Of a stretch of DNA of 64,000 nucleotides, positions 7,408 through 16,000 are shown one piece after another. This stretch comes from Gibbsiella quercinecans (GTDB lineage Bacteria > Pseudomonadota > Gammaproteobacteria > Enterobacterales > Enterobacteriaceae): positions 4,030,001 through 4,094,000 of the forward strand of contig NZ_CP014136.1 of NCBI RefSeq assembly GCF_002291425.1, written 5' to 3'. Under the pieces are notes generated by a model, which searched no databases, was not told the origin of the DNA, and saw only the letters and a program-made list of their open reading frames with translations. Made by a program: the position numbers and the translations under genes. Every line of letters starts with the position of its first letter. The first letter of the stretch is position 1.

Positions 7408-8127
7408 TCAGGCGGCCTGTGAACGGGGTGCGGTGGCATGCGCCGCAATTTGCAACCGGCGGTGCAGGCTGCCCTGTAGCTCGTTGGCGAAGCTGTAATA
7501 GCGGTTCACCAGCGTTTGCGTGCGGGCAGTAAAGCGGTTGTAGAAAATGACAGCCGGGATAGCGGCGAACAGCCCGATGGCGGTGGCGATCAGCGCCTCC
7601 GCAATGCCCGGCGCCACGGTGTTGAGCGTGGCCTGCTGCACGTGCGCCAGGCCGATAAAGGCATTCATAATGCCCCACACGGTGCCGAACAGCCCGATGT
7701 AGGGGCTGACCGAACCAATCGTCGCCAGCATCGCCAGGCCGCTATTGAGGCGCTCTTCCTGTTCGGCGATGGCGGTTTGCAGGCTGAGCTCCACCCCGGC
7801 GTTGACCGCATCGGGCGCGATGCCCTTCACCTGGTTCAGTTGCTGAAATTCATGCCAGGCGGCGGCGAAAATGTGCCGGGCGCCGGCATCACGCGGCATG
7901 TCGCCCTGAATGGCCCGTTGCAGCGTCGGCAGATCGCCTTCCTGGCGGAAACGCTGGCGAAAGGTGGCGATATCTTTTTCGCTGCTGCGCAGCACCCGGC
8001 CGTGCATCACGATCAGATACCAGGAGATCAGCGAACCCAACAGCAGGATCGCCATGACACATTGCACCAGCAGGCTAGCGTTGCCGATCAGGCTGCTGAA
8101 CGTCATTGCGTTATCGGAAGTCATCAT
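7408..8127 (-). CDS. exbB: ExbB/TolQ-family proton channel subunit
   Basis: A 239-residue protein of the MotA/TolQ/ExbB family. Three membrane helices are visible: near residues 15-38 (LVQCVMAILLLGSLISWYLI), about 130-155 (ATIGSVSPYIGLFGTVWGIM) and about 175-200 (ALIATAIGLFAAIPAVIFYN). The cytoplasmic loop between helices 1 and 2 is typical. It forms the pentameric proton channel with ExbD. AAGGA precedes two consecutive ATG codons (8127 and 8124); either may be used. It is separated from the phytase gene by 57 bp and from exbD by 12 bp on the same strand. Confidence 0.9.
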   Translation of the reverse strand: MMTSDNAMTFSSLIGNASLLVQCVMAILLLGSLISWYLIVMHGRVLRSSEKDIATFRQRFRQEGDLPTLQRAIQGDMPRDAGARHIFAAAWHEFQQLNQVKGIAPDAVNAGVELSLQTAIAEQEERLNSGLAMLATIGSVSPYIGLFGTVWGIMNAFIGLAHVQQATLNTVAPGIAEALIATAIGLFAAIPAVIFYNRFTARTQTLVNRYYSFANELQGSLHRRLQIAAHATAPRSQAA

Positions 8128-8184
8128 CTTTTCCTTACGGTTGCCCGCCGGCCGTGAAAGCGCTGGCGGGCGGGGTGTTAATGA

Positions 8185-10113
8185 TTAGTCGGCCAGTTGC
8201 AGTGCTTCGGCAATCGCTGACCAGGGAAGATATTTATAGTTTTGCGTTTGTTCCGGCAGGCGGTTGCGCCCGTCCTGCACCACCAGCATGCCGTGCTGCC
8301 ACGGCGCACCCAGGTTGGCGGCGGTAACCTCCAGCCCATCGGTTTCCGATGCGCCGTCAATGCCGGCCGCGGCGTTCAGGCCGATACGGAAAGCGCCGCG
8401 CAGCGTGTAAGGCGGCAGGGCGTCGAGCACCAGATAGCTGCTGTTGCCCTGGCTTGAAACCACCAGATAGCTGTGCTGGTGGCCCTGATAGACCGCCATC
8501 CCTTCAATGTCGGCCTGCAACGCACCGCCAGCGGCGATCACCTGCTGCAACTGCGCAGGCTGTTCCGGGCGGGCATCCAGCGCGTGCACGGCAACGTCTT
8601 CCTCACCGATGAACAGCCGCTGCTGACGATCGTCCGCTACACAGCCTTCGGGCTGGCTCGGCAGGCTGAATTCACGGACCACGGTGCCGCGCACGGCGCC
8701 GTGTTCCCCTTGCAGGCGGTATTGCAGGAAACGGCCGCTTTTATCGTTGACGATGGCGTAGATCGCGCCTTGTTGATCCTTAAACATGCACAGGCCATAG
8801 ATCTCCGGCAGCGGCGTGGCGATCTCGCCCAGTTCGGCGACTTCGCCGTTGGCCGGCGCAATGGCGAACAGGTGCAGCGAGTTGTTGTCGCGGTTGCTGG
8901 CGACAGCCAGATCGATCGTCTTGCCGTCAAGCGGCAGCCCGCTGCGCACATCCACATTATTCAGGCGGCCGACCGGCAGATCCTGCAATTTGCGGCCTTG
9001 CAGATCGTACACCAGCAGCCCGCGCTGCTTGTCGGTGGCCAGGATACGGCTGGCGGCGCCGTCGGTGGGGTTAACCCAAATGGCCGGATCGTCGGCGGCG
9101 TCGCCCTGGCTGGCGACCGGTTCGGTTTCCAGCCGGGCAGGCAATACCTGGATGGTTGGCAGCGGCGTGGCGGCAGGCAACGGCCAGGCGATGTTGCCCT
9201 GGTGCAGCCCACGTTTGTCGGCGATGATGATTTCCGCTCCCTGTGCCGTTGGGCGCACCGTCAGCATTTGCGGCTTTTTCAGCGTTGGCAGCGGCAGTGC
9301 GGCATCGGCCTGCCAGCCGTTTTCCAGGTAGCGATAGCGGTGCAACTGCCTGTTTTCCGGATCCAGCGCCAGCACGGCGTCCGGCAGCACCGCCATCCCG
9401 GCGATCCCGCCGCCGATGGCGCCGAAGGGCTGGCGCATATCCACCGGCCGGCGCAGCAGCGGCGCTTCGGCCTGCGCGTCATAGGCCCAGAGGCCGACGG
9501 CGCCTTCATTGACGTACAGCAGCGCCCGGCGGTCATCCACCTGGCAGTATTCGCTGTCCGGCGGCATGCTCAGATCGCGCACTTTGCGCGCGGCGCCGAG
9601 CAGGCGGGTGCCTTGCCCCACCAGCCACTGTTCCCCCTTGCCTTTTTCGCCGATCAGGAAGACAAAGCTGTTGTCCGCTTCATCGCGGAACAGGCAACTG
9701 CCTTCCACTTTGAAGCCTGGCGCCGGCAGGTATTGCGGGGTGCCCCATTGGCGTTTGGCGCCGTCCAGCCGCACCAGCAGCGGTTGCTGGCGTGCGGTAT
9801 CCACCATGGTCACCAGCGCGCCGTCGGCATCCGTGCGCACGTCGAGCGCTTGGTACTTGCCGGGCAGGCGCGCCAGCGTGGCGCCCTGGGCATCTTGCAG
9901 CAGCAACCCCTGTTTACCGGCCAGCAACAGCCGATCGGCCTGCGGCCAGAAGCGGTTGTCGTTCAGCAACCGGGCTTCGTCATTGTTGGCGCTGCCGGCG
10001 AGGGTGCTCAACGGGGGCGCGGCTGCCGGGGTGGCGGCGTGGCCGGCGTTTAGTAAGCTGCTCATCACCAGCAGGGCCAGCGCCGCCGGGCGGGGTGAAA
10101 ATCGAAAATGCAT
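8185..10113 (-). CDS. beta-propeller phytase (3-phytase), two-domain form, exported
   Basis: A 642-residue protein with a signal peptide (LALLVMSSLLNAGHA, cleavage near residue 27). It hydrolyses phytate (inositol hexakisphosphate), releasing phosphate; the family is calcium dependent. The C-terminal half (about 330-640) carries the beta-propeller phytase motifs: DAADDPAIWVNPTDG, LNNVDVRSG, PSQPEGCVADD, ADIEGMAVYQG, SSQGNSSYLV, SETDGLEV and VVQDGRN. The N-terminal half is a second, divergent propeller-like domain without these motifs, as in known two-domain (incomplete plus complete) enzymes. It lies 12 bp after the receptor gene in a Pho-box operon, so substrate and regulation agree. Location is periplasm or cell surface. 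Confidence 0.9.
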   Translation of the reverse strand: MHFRFSPRPAALALLVMSSLLNAGHAATPAAAPPLSTLAGSANNDEARLLNDNRFWPQADRLLLAGKQGLLLQDAQGATLARLPGKYQALDVRTDADGALVTMVDTARQQPLLVRLDGAKRQWGTPQYLPAPGFKVEGSCLFRDEADNSFVFLIGEKGKGEQWLVGQGTRLLGAARKVRDLSMPPDSEYCQVDDRRALLYVNEGAVGLWAYDAQAEAPLLRRPVDMRQPFGAIGGGIAGMAVLPDAVLALDPENRQLHRYRYLENGWQADAALPLPTLKKPQMLTVRPTAQGAEIIIADKRGLHQGNIAWPLPAATPLPTIQVLPARLETEPVASQGDAADDPAIWVNPTDGAASRILATDKQRGLLVYDLQGRKLQDLPVGRLNNVDVRSGLPLDGKTIDLAVASNRDNNSLHLFAIAPANGEVAELGEIATPLPEIYGLCMFKDQQGAIYAIVNDKSGRFLQYRLQGEHGAVRGTVVREFSLPSQPEGCVADDRQQRLFIGEEDVAVHALDARPEQPAQLQQVIAAGGALQADIEGMAVYQGHQHSYLVVSSQGNSSYLVLDALPPYTLRGAFRIGLNAAAGIDGASETDGLEVTAANLGAPWQHGMLVVQDGRNRLPEQTQNYKYLPWSAIAEALQLAD

Positions 10114-10125
10114 GCGCTAAGTCCT

Positions 10126-12639
10126 TTAGAAATTGGTATAGGTCAGGCCAAGTTTGAAGGTCGGGCCATATTGTTCGTACTGCGAGTTAAAGCCGTGGCT
10201 GCCGGTATAGACGTAGTAATGCTCGTTGGTCAGGTTTTGCGCATCGAACGAAATGTGCAGTTGTTTGGTCAGGTAGTAGCGCATGCTGAGATCGACAAAC
10301 ATCTGGTCGTCGACGTAGCTGTCGTGCGCGCGGTCATCGACGGCCGCCACGGTGCTGAGGTAATCCGATTTATAGTTGGCCGAGACGCGTACGCTCACGG
10401 TGTCGTTTTCCCAGCCGACCATCAGGTTGCCCACCACGTCGGATTGGTTCGGCATCGCTATCTTGCGCGAGATGCCGTTGCCTTCAATGCGCGCGCTGGA
10501 GTGGCTCATCGTCAGGTTGGCGCCTGCCAGCAGGCCATTCCACGGTGAAGGCAGCCAGTCGAATTTCTGCGAGTAGGCCAGTTCGGCGCCGTACAGCCGC
10601 GCTTTGCCGCCGTTGGCCCAGGTTTTGGCTTCGCTGAAATCGGCCCATTGGCCGCGGCCGGCCAGATCGGTTTCGTAGGCAAAGTTGCGGATGTCTTTAT
10701 AGAACAGGTAGCCGGACAGCGTGCCGGCGCGCCCCATGTAGTGCTCGATCCCCAAATCGAAATTTTTCGATTTCAATGGAGCAAGTTCGGGGTTGCCGAA
10801 TTCGGCTTCGTCGCCGTCGATGGTATAGCCGGGGGCCAACTGGCCGAACGCCGGGCGCACCACCGAGTTGGTCCAGGCGGCGCGGATTTGGGTGTTGTTA
10901 TCCAACCGGTAACGGGCGTGCAGCCCTGGCAGCCAGTCATGGTAGTTGTTCTGGTGGCTGGAGGTTTGATACTCCCCGTCGTTCAGCCCGGTGCCGTCGG
11001 CCTTGAAGCGCGTGCCCTCGTAGCGCAGCCCGGTGATAAAGCGCCAGTTGTCCACATCCAGCGTGTTCATCAGGTAGGCGGCGTTGATGTCCTCACTCAT
11101 CCGGTAATCGTTGATGGTTGAGTCTTCCTGGTTATAAAAGCCGTCTTTGCCCAGGGCGCCGATCAGGCTATTGACGCTGCCGGTGCTGATGGCCGGGCCA
11201 TCCTGGCCGAACGCATAGCCGGCATTGCCGGAGGTGAAGCGGCTCAGGCTCAATTGATCGTCGCTTAGGCCGTAGTCGCCGAGATCTTCATACGTCCAGA
11301 CGTTCTGGTCGTTCTTTTTATCGCGCCGGCTGATCTTGCCGCCGAATTTGACTTGGTTGTCGGTATCAAACAGGGTGTAGTCGCGCGCCAGATCCAGGCG
11401 AATGTTTTTTTCCGTGTCGCTGGTTTTCTGCGTTTCCCATTCCATCGAGTCCAACTGGTAATTGCTGGCATCGCCGTAGCCGCCGCCAATCTGGCTATAC
11501 GGCTTAACCGTGCCGGAAAAGCCGCTGTCCGGGAAGGCATCCAGCCCGGTGAACGTGGCATAGGTGCCGCTGGGCAGCTTTTCGCTGGAGCGGCTGTAGG
11601 CCATCTGGCCGCTCAGCGTCCATGCGCCCATCATGCGATCGCCGCCGAATACCACGCTTTTGACCTCCTGGGTTTCTTCACGGCTTTTCAGCCCGCGTTC
11701 CACTTCGGCGTCGCCCCGTTCGCCTTCGGCCAGCGGTTCGCTGAATTCGATGGCCGAAGCCTGGCGGGTTTCATTATCCTTGAAGCGGCTGTACAGCGTG
11801 CGCAGGTAGATGTTGGAGAGATCGTCCGGCTTATAATCGAAGTTCAGGCCAAAACCGGTGCGTTCACGCTCAATTTCATAGCGCCGTTGTTCAAAGCTGT
11901 TCAGGCGCGCGCCATCGCTGAAATCCCAATCGCCGCCGCTTTCCACGTTGTCTGAAGCGAAGCTGCGTTTTTGCCAGCTCAACGCCGCCGCCACGCCGAA
12001 GTTGTCTTCACCGTCGCCGATGCTGAAGATATTGCTGACCGCGCCGGAGAATTTCGGGCTGCTCTTTTTGCTGTTGCTGTCGTAGCTGCCTTCGGCGCCC
12101 AGGGTATAAAACAGGCCGTTGTGATCAAAGGCCGACAGGCTGTTGACTTCCACGGTGCCGCCCAGCGAGTTGGCGTCCATATCCGGCGTCAGGGTTTTCA
12201 CCACCGACAGCGATTGCACCAGCTCTGAAGGCAAAACGTCGAGGGCCACCGCGCGCCGGTCGCTTTCCGGCGAGGGCAACGTGGTGCCGTTAATCTGCAC
12301 GCTGTTCAGATCCGGCCCCAGCCCGCGCACGCTGACGTAGCGGCCTTCGCCCTGATCGCGTTCGACGGAAACCCCCGGCAGGCGCTGCAGCGCTTCGGCG
12401 GCGTTGTCATCCGGCAACTGCGCCACGCCGTCGGCGTGGACCACGCTCTGGATGCTGTCGGAGGTGCGTTGTTCATTCAGGGCCTGGGACATACTGGCGG
12501 CCTGGCCGATAACCTCCATGTGTTCCGTGGCGTTTTCTGCCAGCGTGAGCGCCGGCAGGGCAAGGCCGCTGATGGCGAGCGCCAGGCTGCTGAGCCGGCG
12601 TTTTGCCGCCCGTGTGGTGTTGTTTCGCTGTGCTTTCAC
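10126..12639 (-). CDS. TonB-dependent outer-membrane receptor (phytate-linked)
   Basis: An 837-residue receptor with an N-terminal export signal (SLALAISGLALPALTLA, residues 17-33) and a TonB-box-like segment HMEVIGQA just after it. A plug domain follows (about 50-170; DDNAAEALQRLPGVSVERDQ, RYVSVRGLGPDLNSVQING, SLGGTVEVNS). The 22-strand barrel ends in a terminal Phe (GLTYTNF). Plug style resembles the Xanthomonas/Caulobacter receptor group that handles organic nutrients, rather than a siderophore receptor. It is the first gene after the Pho box and directly precedes the phytase. I infer import of phytate, a partly dephosphorylated inositol phosphate, or a metal complex of these. The cargo is not shown by sequence. 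Confidence 0.88.
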   Translation of the reverse strand: MKAQRNNTTRAAKRRLSSLALAISGLALPALTLAENATEHMEVIGQAASMSQALNEQRTSDSIQSVVHADGVAQLPDDNAAEALQRLPGVSVERDQGEGRYVSVRGLGPDLNSVQINGTTLPSPESDRRAVALDVLPSELVQSLSVVKTLTPDMDANSLGGTVEVNSLSAFDHNGLFYTLGAEGSYDSNSKKSSPKFSGAVSNIFSIGDGEDNFGVAAALSWQKRSFASDNVESGGDWDFSDGARLNSFEQRRYEIERERTGFGLNFDYKPDDLSNIYLRTLYSRFKDNETRQASAIEFSEPLAEGERGDAEVERGLKSREETQEVKSVVFGGDRMMGAWTLSGQMAYSRSSEKLPSGTYATFTGLDAFPDSGFSGTVKPYSQIGGGYGDASNYQLDSMEWETQKTSDTEKNIRLDLARDYTLFDTDNQVKFGGKISRRDKKNDQNVWTYEDLGDYGLSDDQLSLSRFTSGNAGYAFGQDGPAISTGSVNSLIGALGKDGFYNQEDSTINDYRMSEDINAAYLMNTLDVDNWRFITGLRYEGTRFKADGTGLNDGEYQTSSHQNNYHDWLPGLHARYRLDNNTQIRAAWTNSVVRPAFGQLAPGYTIDGDEAEFGNPELAPLKSKNFDLGIEHYMGRAGTLSGYLFYKDIRNFAYETDLAGRGQWADFSEAKTWANGGKARLYGAELAYSQKFDWLPSPWNGLLAGANLTMSHSSARIEGNGISRKIAMPNQSDVVGNLMVGWENDTVSVRVSANYKSDYLSTVAAVDDRAHDSYVDDQMFVDLSMRYYLTKQLHISFDAQNLTNEHYYVYTGSHGFNSQYEQYGPTFKLGLTYTNF

Positions 12640-12699
12640 GTATTTTTCCCCCAGAGTGACGACGGTGAGCTGCCGGTGAGCCGGCTTATTGGGGAAGGG

Positions 12700-12733
12700 A
12701 TGCTAGAAATCACCGATGTCAGTTATATGACAG
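12700..12733 (-). promoter_or_regulatory. Pho box and -10 of the phytase operon
   Basis: On the minus strand, CTGTCAT (12733-12727), ATAA, CTGACAT (12722-12716) form the two 7-bp direct repeats of a PhoB site, with one mismatch to CTGTCAT in the second. Ten bases further is TAGCAT (12705-12700), a plausible -10. This is the spacing of PhoB-activated promoters, where the Pho box replaces the -35. The predicted transcript would start near 12693, 54 bp before the receptor ATG. Confidence 0.82.
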
Positions 12734-12989
12734 GCCTGGGCCGGCAGGGGCAAATCGGCGCCTAATGGCGGGAAGCGGGGCGGGTTTTGAGCTGAAATGA
12801 CTGCCGCCGCCTGGGGCTGGCGCCGGGATGAGGGGGCTGAATGCTCGGCGCGGCCAGCCGCCGCCGCCGCCCGGCGAAAAAAACACGCATTTGGCGTGAG
12901 CTGAATTGACCCCCTCCGCTGTCATGCTACCGTCATCTGCGCCTGTATGCTTAGGGCATTGGATTGAATCACGTTAAGAGCGCCTACTG

Positions 12990-13901
12990 ATGTACGGTTT
13001 CTTCAAACAACACGGCAGCAAGCTGTTGCTGCTGGCTTTTCTCGCCAATCTTGGCCTGCTGCTGGAACTGATTCTCGGCGAGGTAAAGCCCTGGGCCGAA
13101 ATTCATTGGACCGACGTGTTGGCCGAAGGCGGTTCGGCGCTGCTGGCCCTTAGCTGGCTGATTATGCTGTTGGTGAGCCGGCCCGCTGGCCGCGTCACCA
13201 CGCTGTTGGCGCTGGGGCTGGCCTGTATTTTCTTTTCCTGGTGGATAGACAGCCTGGATGAATTCATCCGTCTGCCGCATGACGTCAGCCTCGGGAAATG
13301 GCTGGAAGATATTCCGATGCCGATTGGTTTGATACTGATTACGCTCGGGATCTATCACTGGCATCAGGAGCAACTAGCGATCAGCGCACAGTTGAACAAG
13401 CGCGAGCGGCTGTTCCGTGAACACCTGCTGTTCGACAAATTGACACCGCTCGGCGGCGCCGATTATCTGCGCAAACAGCTGTCGCTGTCGTTAAAACAGG
13501 CGGCTGTCGAACAGCAGCCGCTGTCGTTGATCGTGGTCGATCTCAATGACTTTGACGCCATCAACCAGCGTTTCGGCGCGGCGGAAGGCGACTATGTGCT
13601 GCAGACGCTGTGCCAACTGCTGTTGCTCAACCTGCGCCAGCAAGACTTGCTGTGCCGGCTGGCTGGCGATCGCTTTGTTGCGCTGTTGCCCAACACCGGC
13701 GAGCAGCAGGCGAAGGTGATGGCGCAGGATCTGGCGGCGGCGATCGCGCATCTGGCGCATCACACGCAGCGGCATGGCGAGCGCGTTCGGCTGCAGGCCA
13801 GCGTCGCCGCCGTGATGGCGATGGATGAAGATCGCGACGCGCTGTTATTGCGCCTGAATCAAACCCTGAGCCAGGCCAAGCAGATCAGGGTGACCGGATG
13901 A
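12990..13901 (+). CDS. membrane protein with degenerate GGDEF domain
   Basis: A 303-residue inner-membrane protein with four hydrophobic segments in the first ~125 residues (LLLLAFLANLGLLLELIL, ALLALSWLIMLLV, LLALGLACIFFSWWI, IGLILITLGIYHW). It is followed by a GGDEF-type domain (about 150-303; LSLIVVDLNDFDAINQRFG, then RLAGDRFVALLPNTG). The signature GG(D/E)EF is AGDRF at residues 225-229. The catalytic Glu is Arg and the first Gly is Ala, so diguanylate cyclase activity is doubtful; it may be a sensor or GTP-binding domain. It is divergent from the phytase operon (350 bp apart), and its stop overlaps the start of the AraC gene by four bases. Confidence 0.82.
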   Translation: MYGFFKQHGSKLLLLAFLANLGLLLELILGEVKPWAEIHWTDVLAEGGSALLALSWLIMLLVSRPAGRVTTLLALGLACIFFSWWIDSLDEFIRLPHDVSLGKWLEDIPMPIGLILITLGIYHWHQEQLAISAQLNKRERLFREHLLFDKLTPLGGADYLRKQLSLSLKQAAVEQQPLSLIVVDLNDFDAINQRFGAAEGDYVLQTLCQLLLLNLRQQDLLCRLAGDRFVALLPNTGEQQAKVMAQDLAAAIAHLAHHTQRHGERVRLQASVAAVMAMDEDRDALLLRLNQTLSQAKQIRVTG

Positions 13902-14935
13902 GCGCCTGTAGCTGGTACGAATGCGATGAGCGTTTTATTCTCGGCCACCATCAGCCGGGGGTGTTAATCGATCTGGCGCTGTCGCGCGATATCGACGGCC
14001 ACCGCTTGCTGCGCGGCACCGGCGTGTTTCTGGAGGATCTCGCCGCGGGCACGGTGCGCTTCAACCAGCAGCAGTTCGGCCAACTGATTGACAACAGCAT
14101 GCGTCTGATGGGCGCCGACGACACCAGCTTTCTGTTTGGCCGGCGGTTATTGCCCGGCTGTTACGGCAACTTCAGCCATGCGCTGCAACAGGCGGAGAAT
14201 CTGCAGCAGGCGCTGGATGACGTCATCGGCTTTTGCAGCCTGTTCAGCCCGCTGCTGGCGCCGCGAATGCAACTCAACGATCGCTATCTTTGCCTGTACT
14301 GGCCGCAAAGCGAGGGTGCGGAGGCGGGGCGGCAGCGTTTTCTGCTGGAGGCCGCCATGGCTTCGATTGTCGCCCTGGGCCGCTGGCTGTGCCCGCAGCA
14401 GCCGTTGCCCTGGCGTTTTCTGTTTGACTACCGCCAGCCGCGCTATATCGAACAATACTGGGTGCACCTGGGCGATGGGCTGAGCTTTGAGCAACCGATC
14501 AACATGATGTTGCTGCCGATCGAATACGCCACCCAGACTTCGCCCCATGCTAACAGCACGGTGTGCGCCGTTGTGCGCCAGCAGTGCCGGCAGCAACTGG
14601 CGGCGCAGGGCTTCGATGGCGGCTTTATCGATCATTTCTACGATCACCTGCGCAATAATCTGCGTGAACCGCTCAACCTAGAGCGGGTGGCCGCCACCTT
14701 TGGAATGAGCCCGGCCACGCTGAAGCGCAAGCTGCGTAAGCACGACAGCAGCTTCCAGCAGCAGTGGGATCGGGTGCGCAAACACACCGCGCTGTTTCTC
14801 TACTGGTTTGACGGCCTAAGTAATGAGGCGGTCGCGCAGTATTTGCAGATCAACGATATTAATAATTTCCGCCGTTCTTTCCGCCGTTGGACCGGCGTCG
14901 CCCCCAGTTTCCTTTCCCCGTTGCCCGCGCTTTGA
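13898..14935 (+). CDS. AraC-family transcriptional regulator
   Basis: A 345-residue regulator with a large N-terminal domain of the AraC arabinose-binding (PF12625) type, about residues 20-210. The C-terminal double HTH spans about 245-340 (LNLERVAATFGMSPATLKRK, NEAVAQYLQINDINNFRRSF). This architecture is seen in OruR/ArgR-like and virulence regulators of gamma-proteobacteria. Its ATG overlaps the stop of the degenerate GGDEF gene (ATGA), so the two are probably co-translated and work together: a membrane input protein plus a DNA-binding output. The target is unknown; the divergent phytase operon is the nearest candidate. Confidence 0.85.
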   Translation: MSACSWYECDERFILGHHQPGVLIDLALSRDIDGHRLLRGTGVFLEDLAAGTVRFNQQQFGQLIDNSMRLMGADDTSFLFGRRLLPGCYGNFSHALQQAENLQQALDDVIGFCSLFSPLLAPRMQLNDRYLCLYWPQSEGAEAGRQRFLLEAAMASIVALGRWLCPQQPLPWRFLFDYRQPRYIEQYWVHLGDGLSFEQPINMMLLPIEYATQTSPHANSTVCAVVRQQCRQQLAAQGFDGGFIDHFYDHLRNNLREPLNLERVAATFGMSPATLKRKLRKHDSSFQQQWDRVRKHTALFLYWFDGLSNEAVAQYLQINDINNFRRSFRRWTGVAPSFLSPLPAL

Positions 14936-15073
14936 CGAGCATGCTTGCCCCATTGCGGCCGATATTGACATAGGCCTCGATAAACTGCGCAATTCCGGCA
15001 TAATGAAATTTGAGTGTTCATAATATGGGCAAATTACTGCTTCGGGCGGAGCGGGATACGGGGCGGGGCCACA

Positions 15074-15865
15074 ATGAATTACGTGAAAGTGCTGGCTATA
15101 GGTTTTGTCTGTGTACTGCTCCTGTCGTTTGGGCAGAGTTTGGCTAACGCTATGCGCAACGGGGAGTCATCCACCGGCAAAGGCTGGTGGAGCGCCCGGC
15201 GTGATTCCGCCGGCATCGCGCCCGATCCCGTCAAGCTGCGCCAGGTGGCGATCGTGCAAATTTATGCCGCCCCCACTTACGGCTGGCGCGGGCGGGTGGC
15301 GGTTCATCCGTGGATCATCTTCAAGCAGGCCGGAGAAACCCGCTACCGCCGTTATGAGGTGGTGCGCTGGGGCAGCGACAACGTGGTGCGCCGTGATTAT
15401 GCGCTGCCGGATGGCCTGTGGTTTGGTTCGCGGCCGACGCTATTGGTGGATCACCGCGGCGCGCGGGCTGGCGAGATGATCCCGCGCATTGAGGCCGCCA
15501 TTAAAAGCTACCCTTATCCGCACACCTATCACGCCTGGCCGGGGCCTAACAGTAATACTTTCATTGCTCATATTGGCCGGGAAGTGCCGGAGCTGAAGCT
15601 GGATATGCCGGCCAACGCCATTGGCAAGGATTATCGCCCGCTGACGCGCCCCATCGGCTTGCCCCCTTCGGGCCGGGGCGTGCAGGTGTCGTTGCTGGGG
15701 GTGCTTGGCGTTACGCTGGGCGCGGAAGAGGGCATCGAAGTCAATGTGCTGGGGCTGAACATGGGCATTGATTTTAATTCGCCGGCGCTGCGTTTGCCTT
15801 TTATTGGCCGGCTTGGCTATGAAAAGCCGCAGGACCAGGTGAAAAAGGAAGAACGCAAAATATAG
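15074..15865 (+). CDS. DUF3750 domain-containing protein
   Basis: A 263-residue protein of the DUF3750 family with one N-terminal hydrophobic segment (VLAIGFVCVLLLSFGQSLA), a signal anchor or signal peptide. The family core is IVQIYAAPTYGWRGRVAVHP, then WIIFK and RYEVVRWG, followed by YHAWPGPNSNTFIAHIGREV. The mix of conserved His, Trp, Asn and Ser is suggestive of an enzyme, but no activity is known to me. I chose the ATG at 15074, preceded by GGGGCGGGG; the frame is open 20 codons further upstream to 15014. It stands alone, 138 bp after the AraC gene. Function not assigned. Confidence 0.78.
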   Translation: MNYVKVLAIGFVCVLLLSFGQSLANAMRNGESSTGKGWWSARRDSAGIAPDPVKLRQVAIVQIYAAPTYGWRGRVAVHPWIIFKQAGETRYRRYEVVRWGSDNVVRRDYALPDGLWFGSRPTLLVDHRGARAGEMIPRIEAAIKSYPYPHTYHAWPGPNSNTFIAHIGREVPELKLDMPANAIGKDYRPLTRPIGLPPSGRGVQVSLLGVLGVTLGAEEGIEVNVLGLNMGIDFNSPALRLPFIGRLGYEKPQDQVKKEERKI

Positions 15866-16000
15866 CCGGCGCCCTTATTTCATACCGGGCCGGCGTTTTG
15901 ATGCAATCTGGCTCATGTGAACGCATTTTTTTATCGTTTGTCAGGCCGTGCCGCTTTTTATCTAATAGCGGTATCCTCCGTCATTGGAAATGGACCGGTT

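Noticed and set aside
8473..10053. 526-codon open frame on the plus strand opposite the phytase gene
   Set aside because: It is a shadow of a GC-rich gene: composition is His/Gln/Arg-rich and low in family-like motifs, while the minus-strand frame has clear phytase motifs and a signal peptide.
12990..13901. active diguanylate cyclase
   Set aside because: The GGDEF motif is AGDRF, so only a degenerate domain is called.
15014..15073. upstream start for the DUF3750 protein
   Set aside because: It would add 20 residues before the hydrophobic signal segment; the ATG at 15074 places the signal at the N-terminus.
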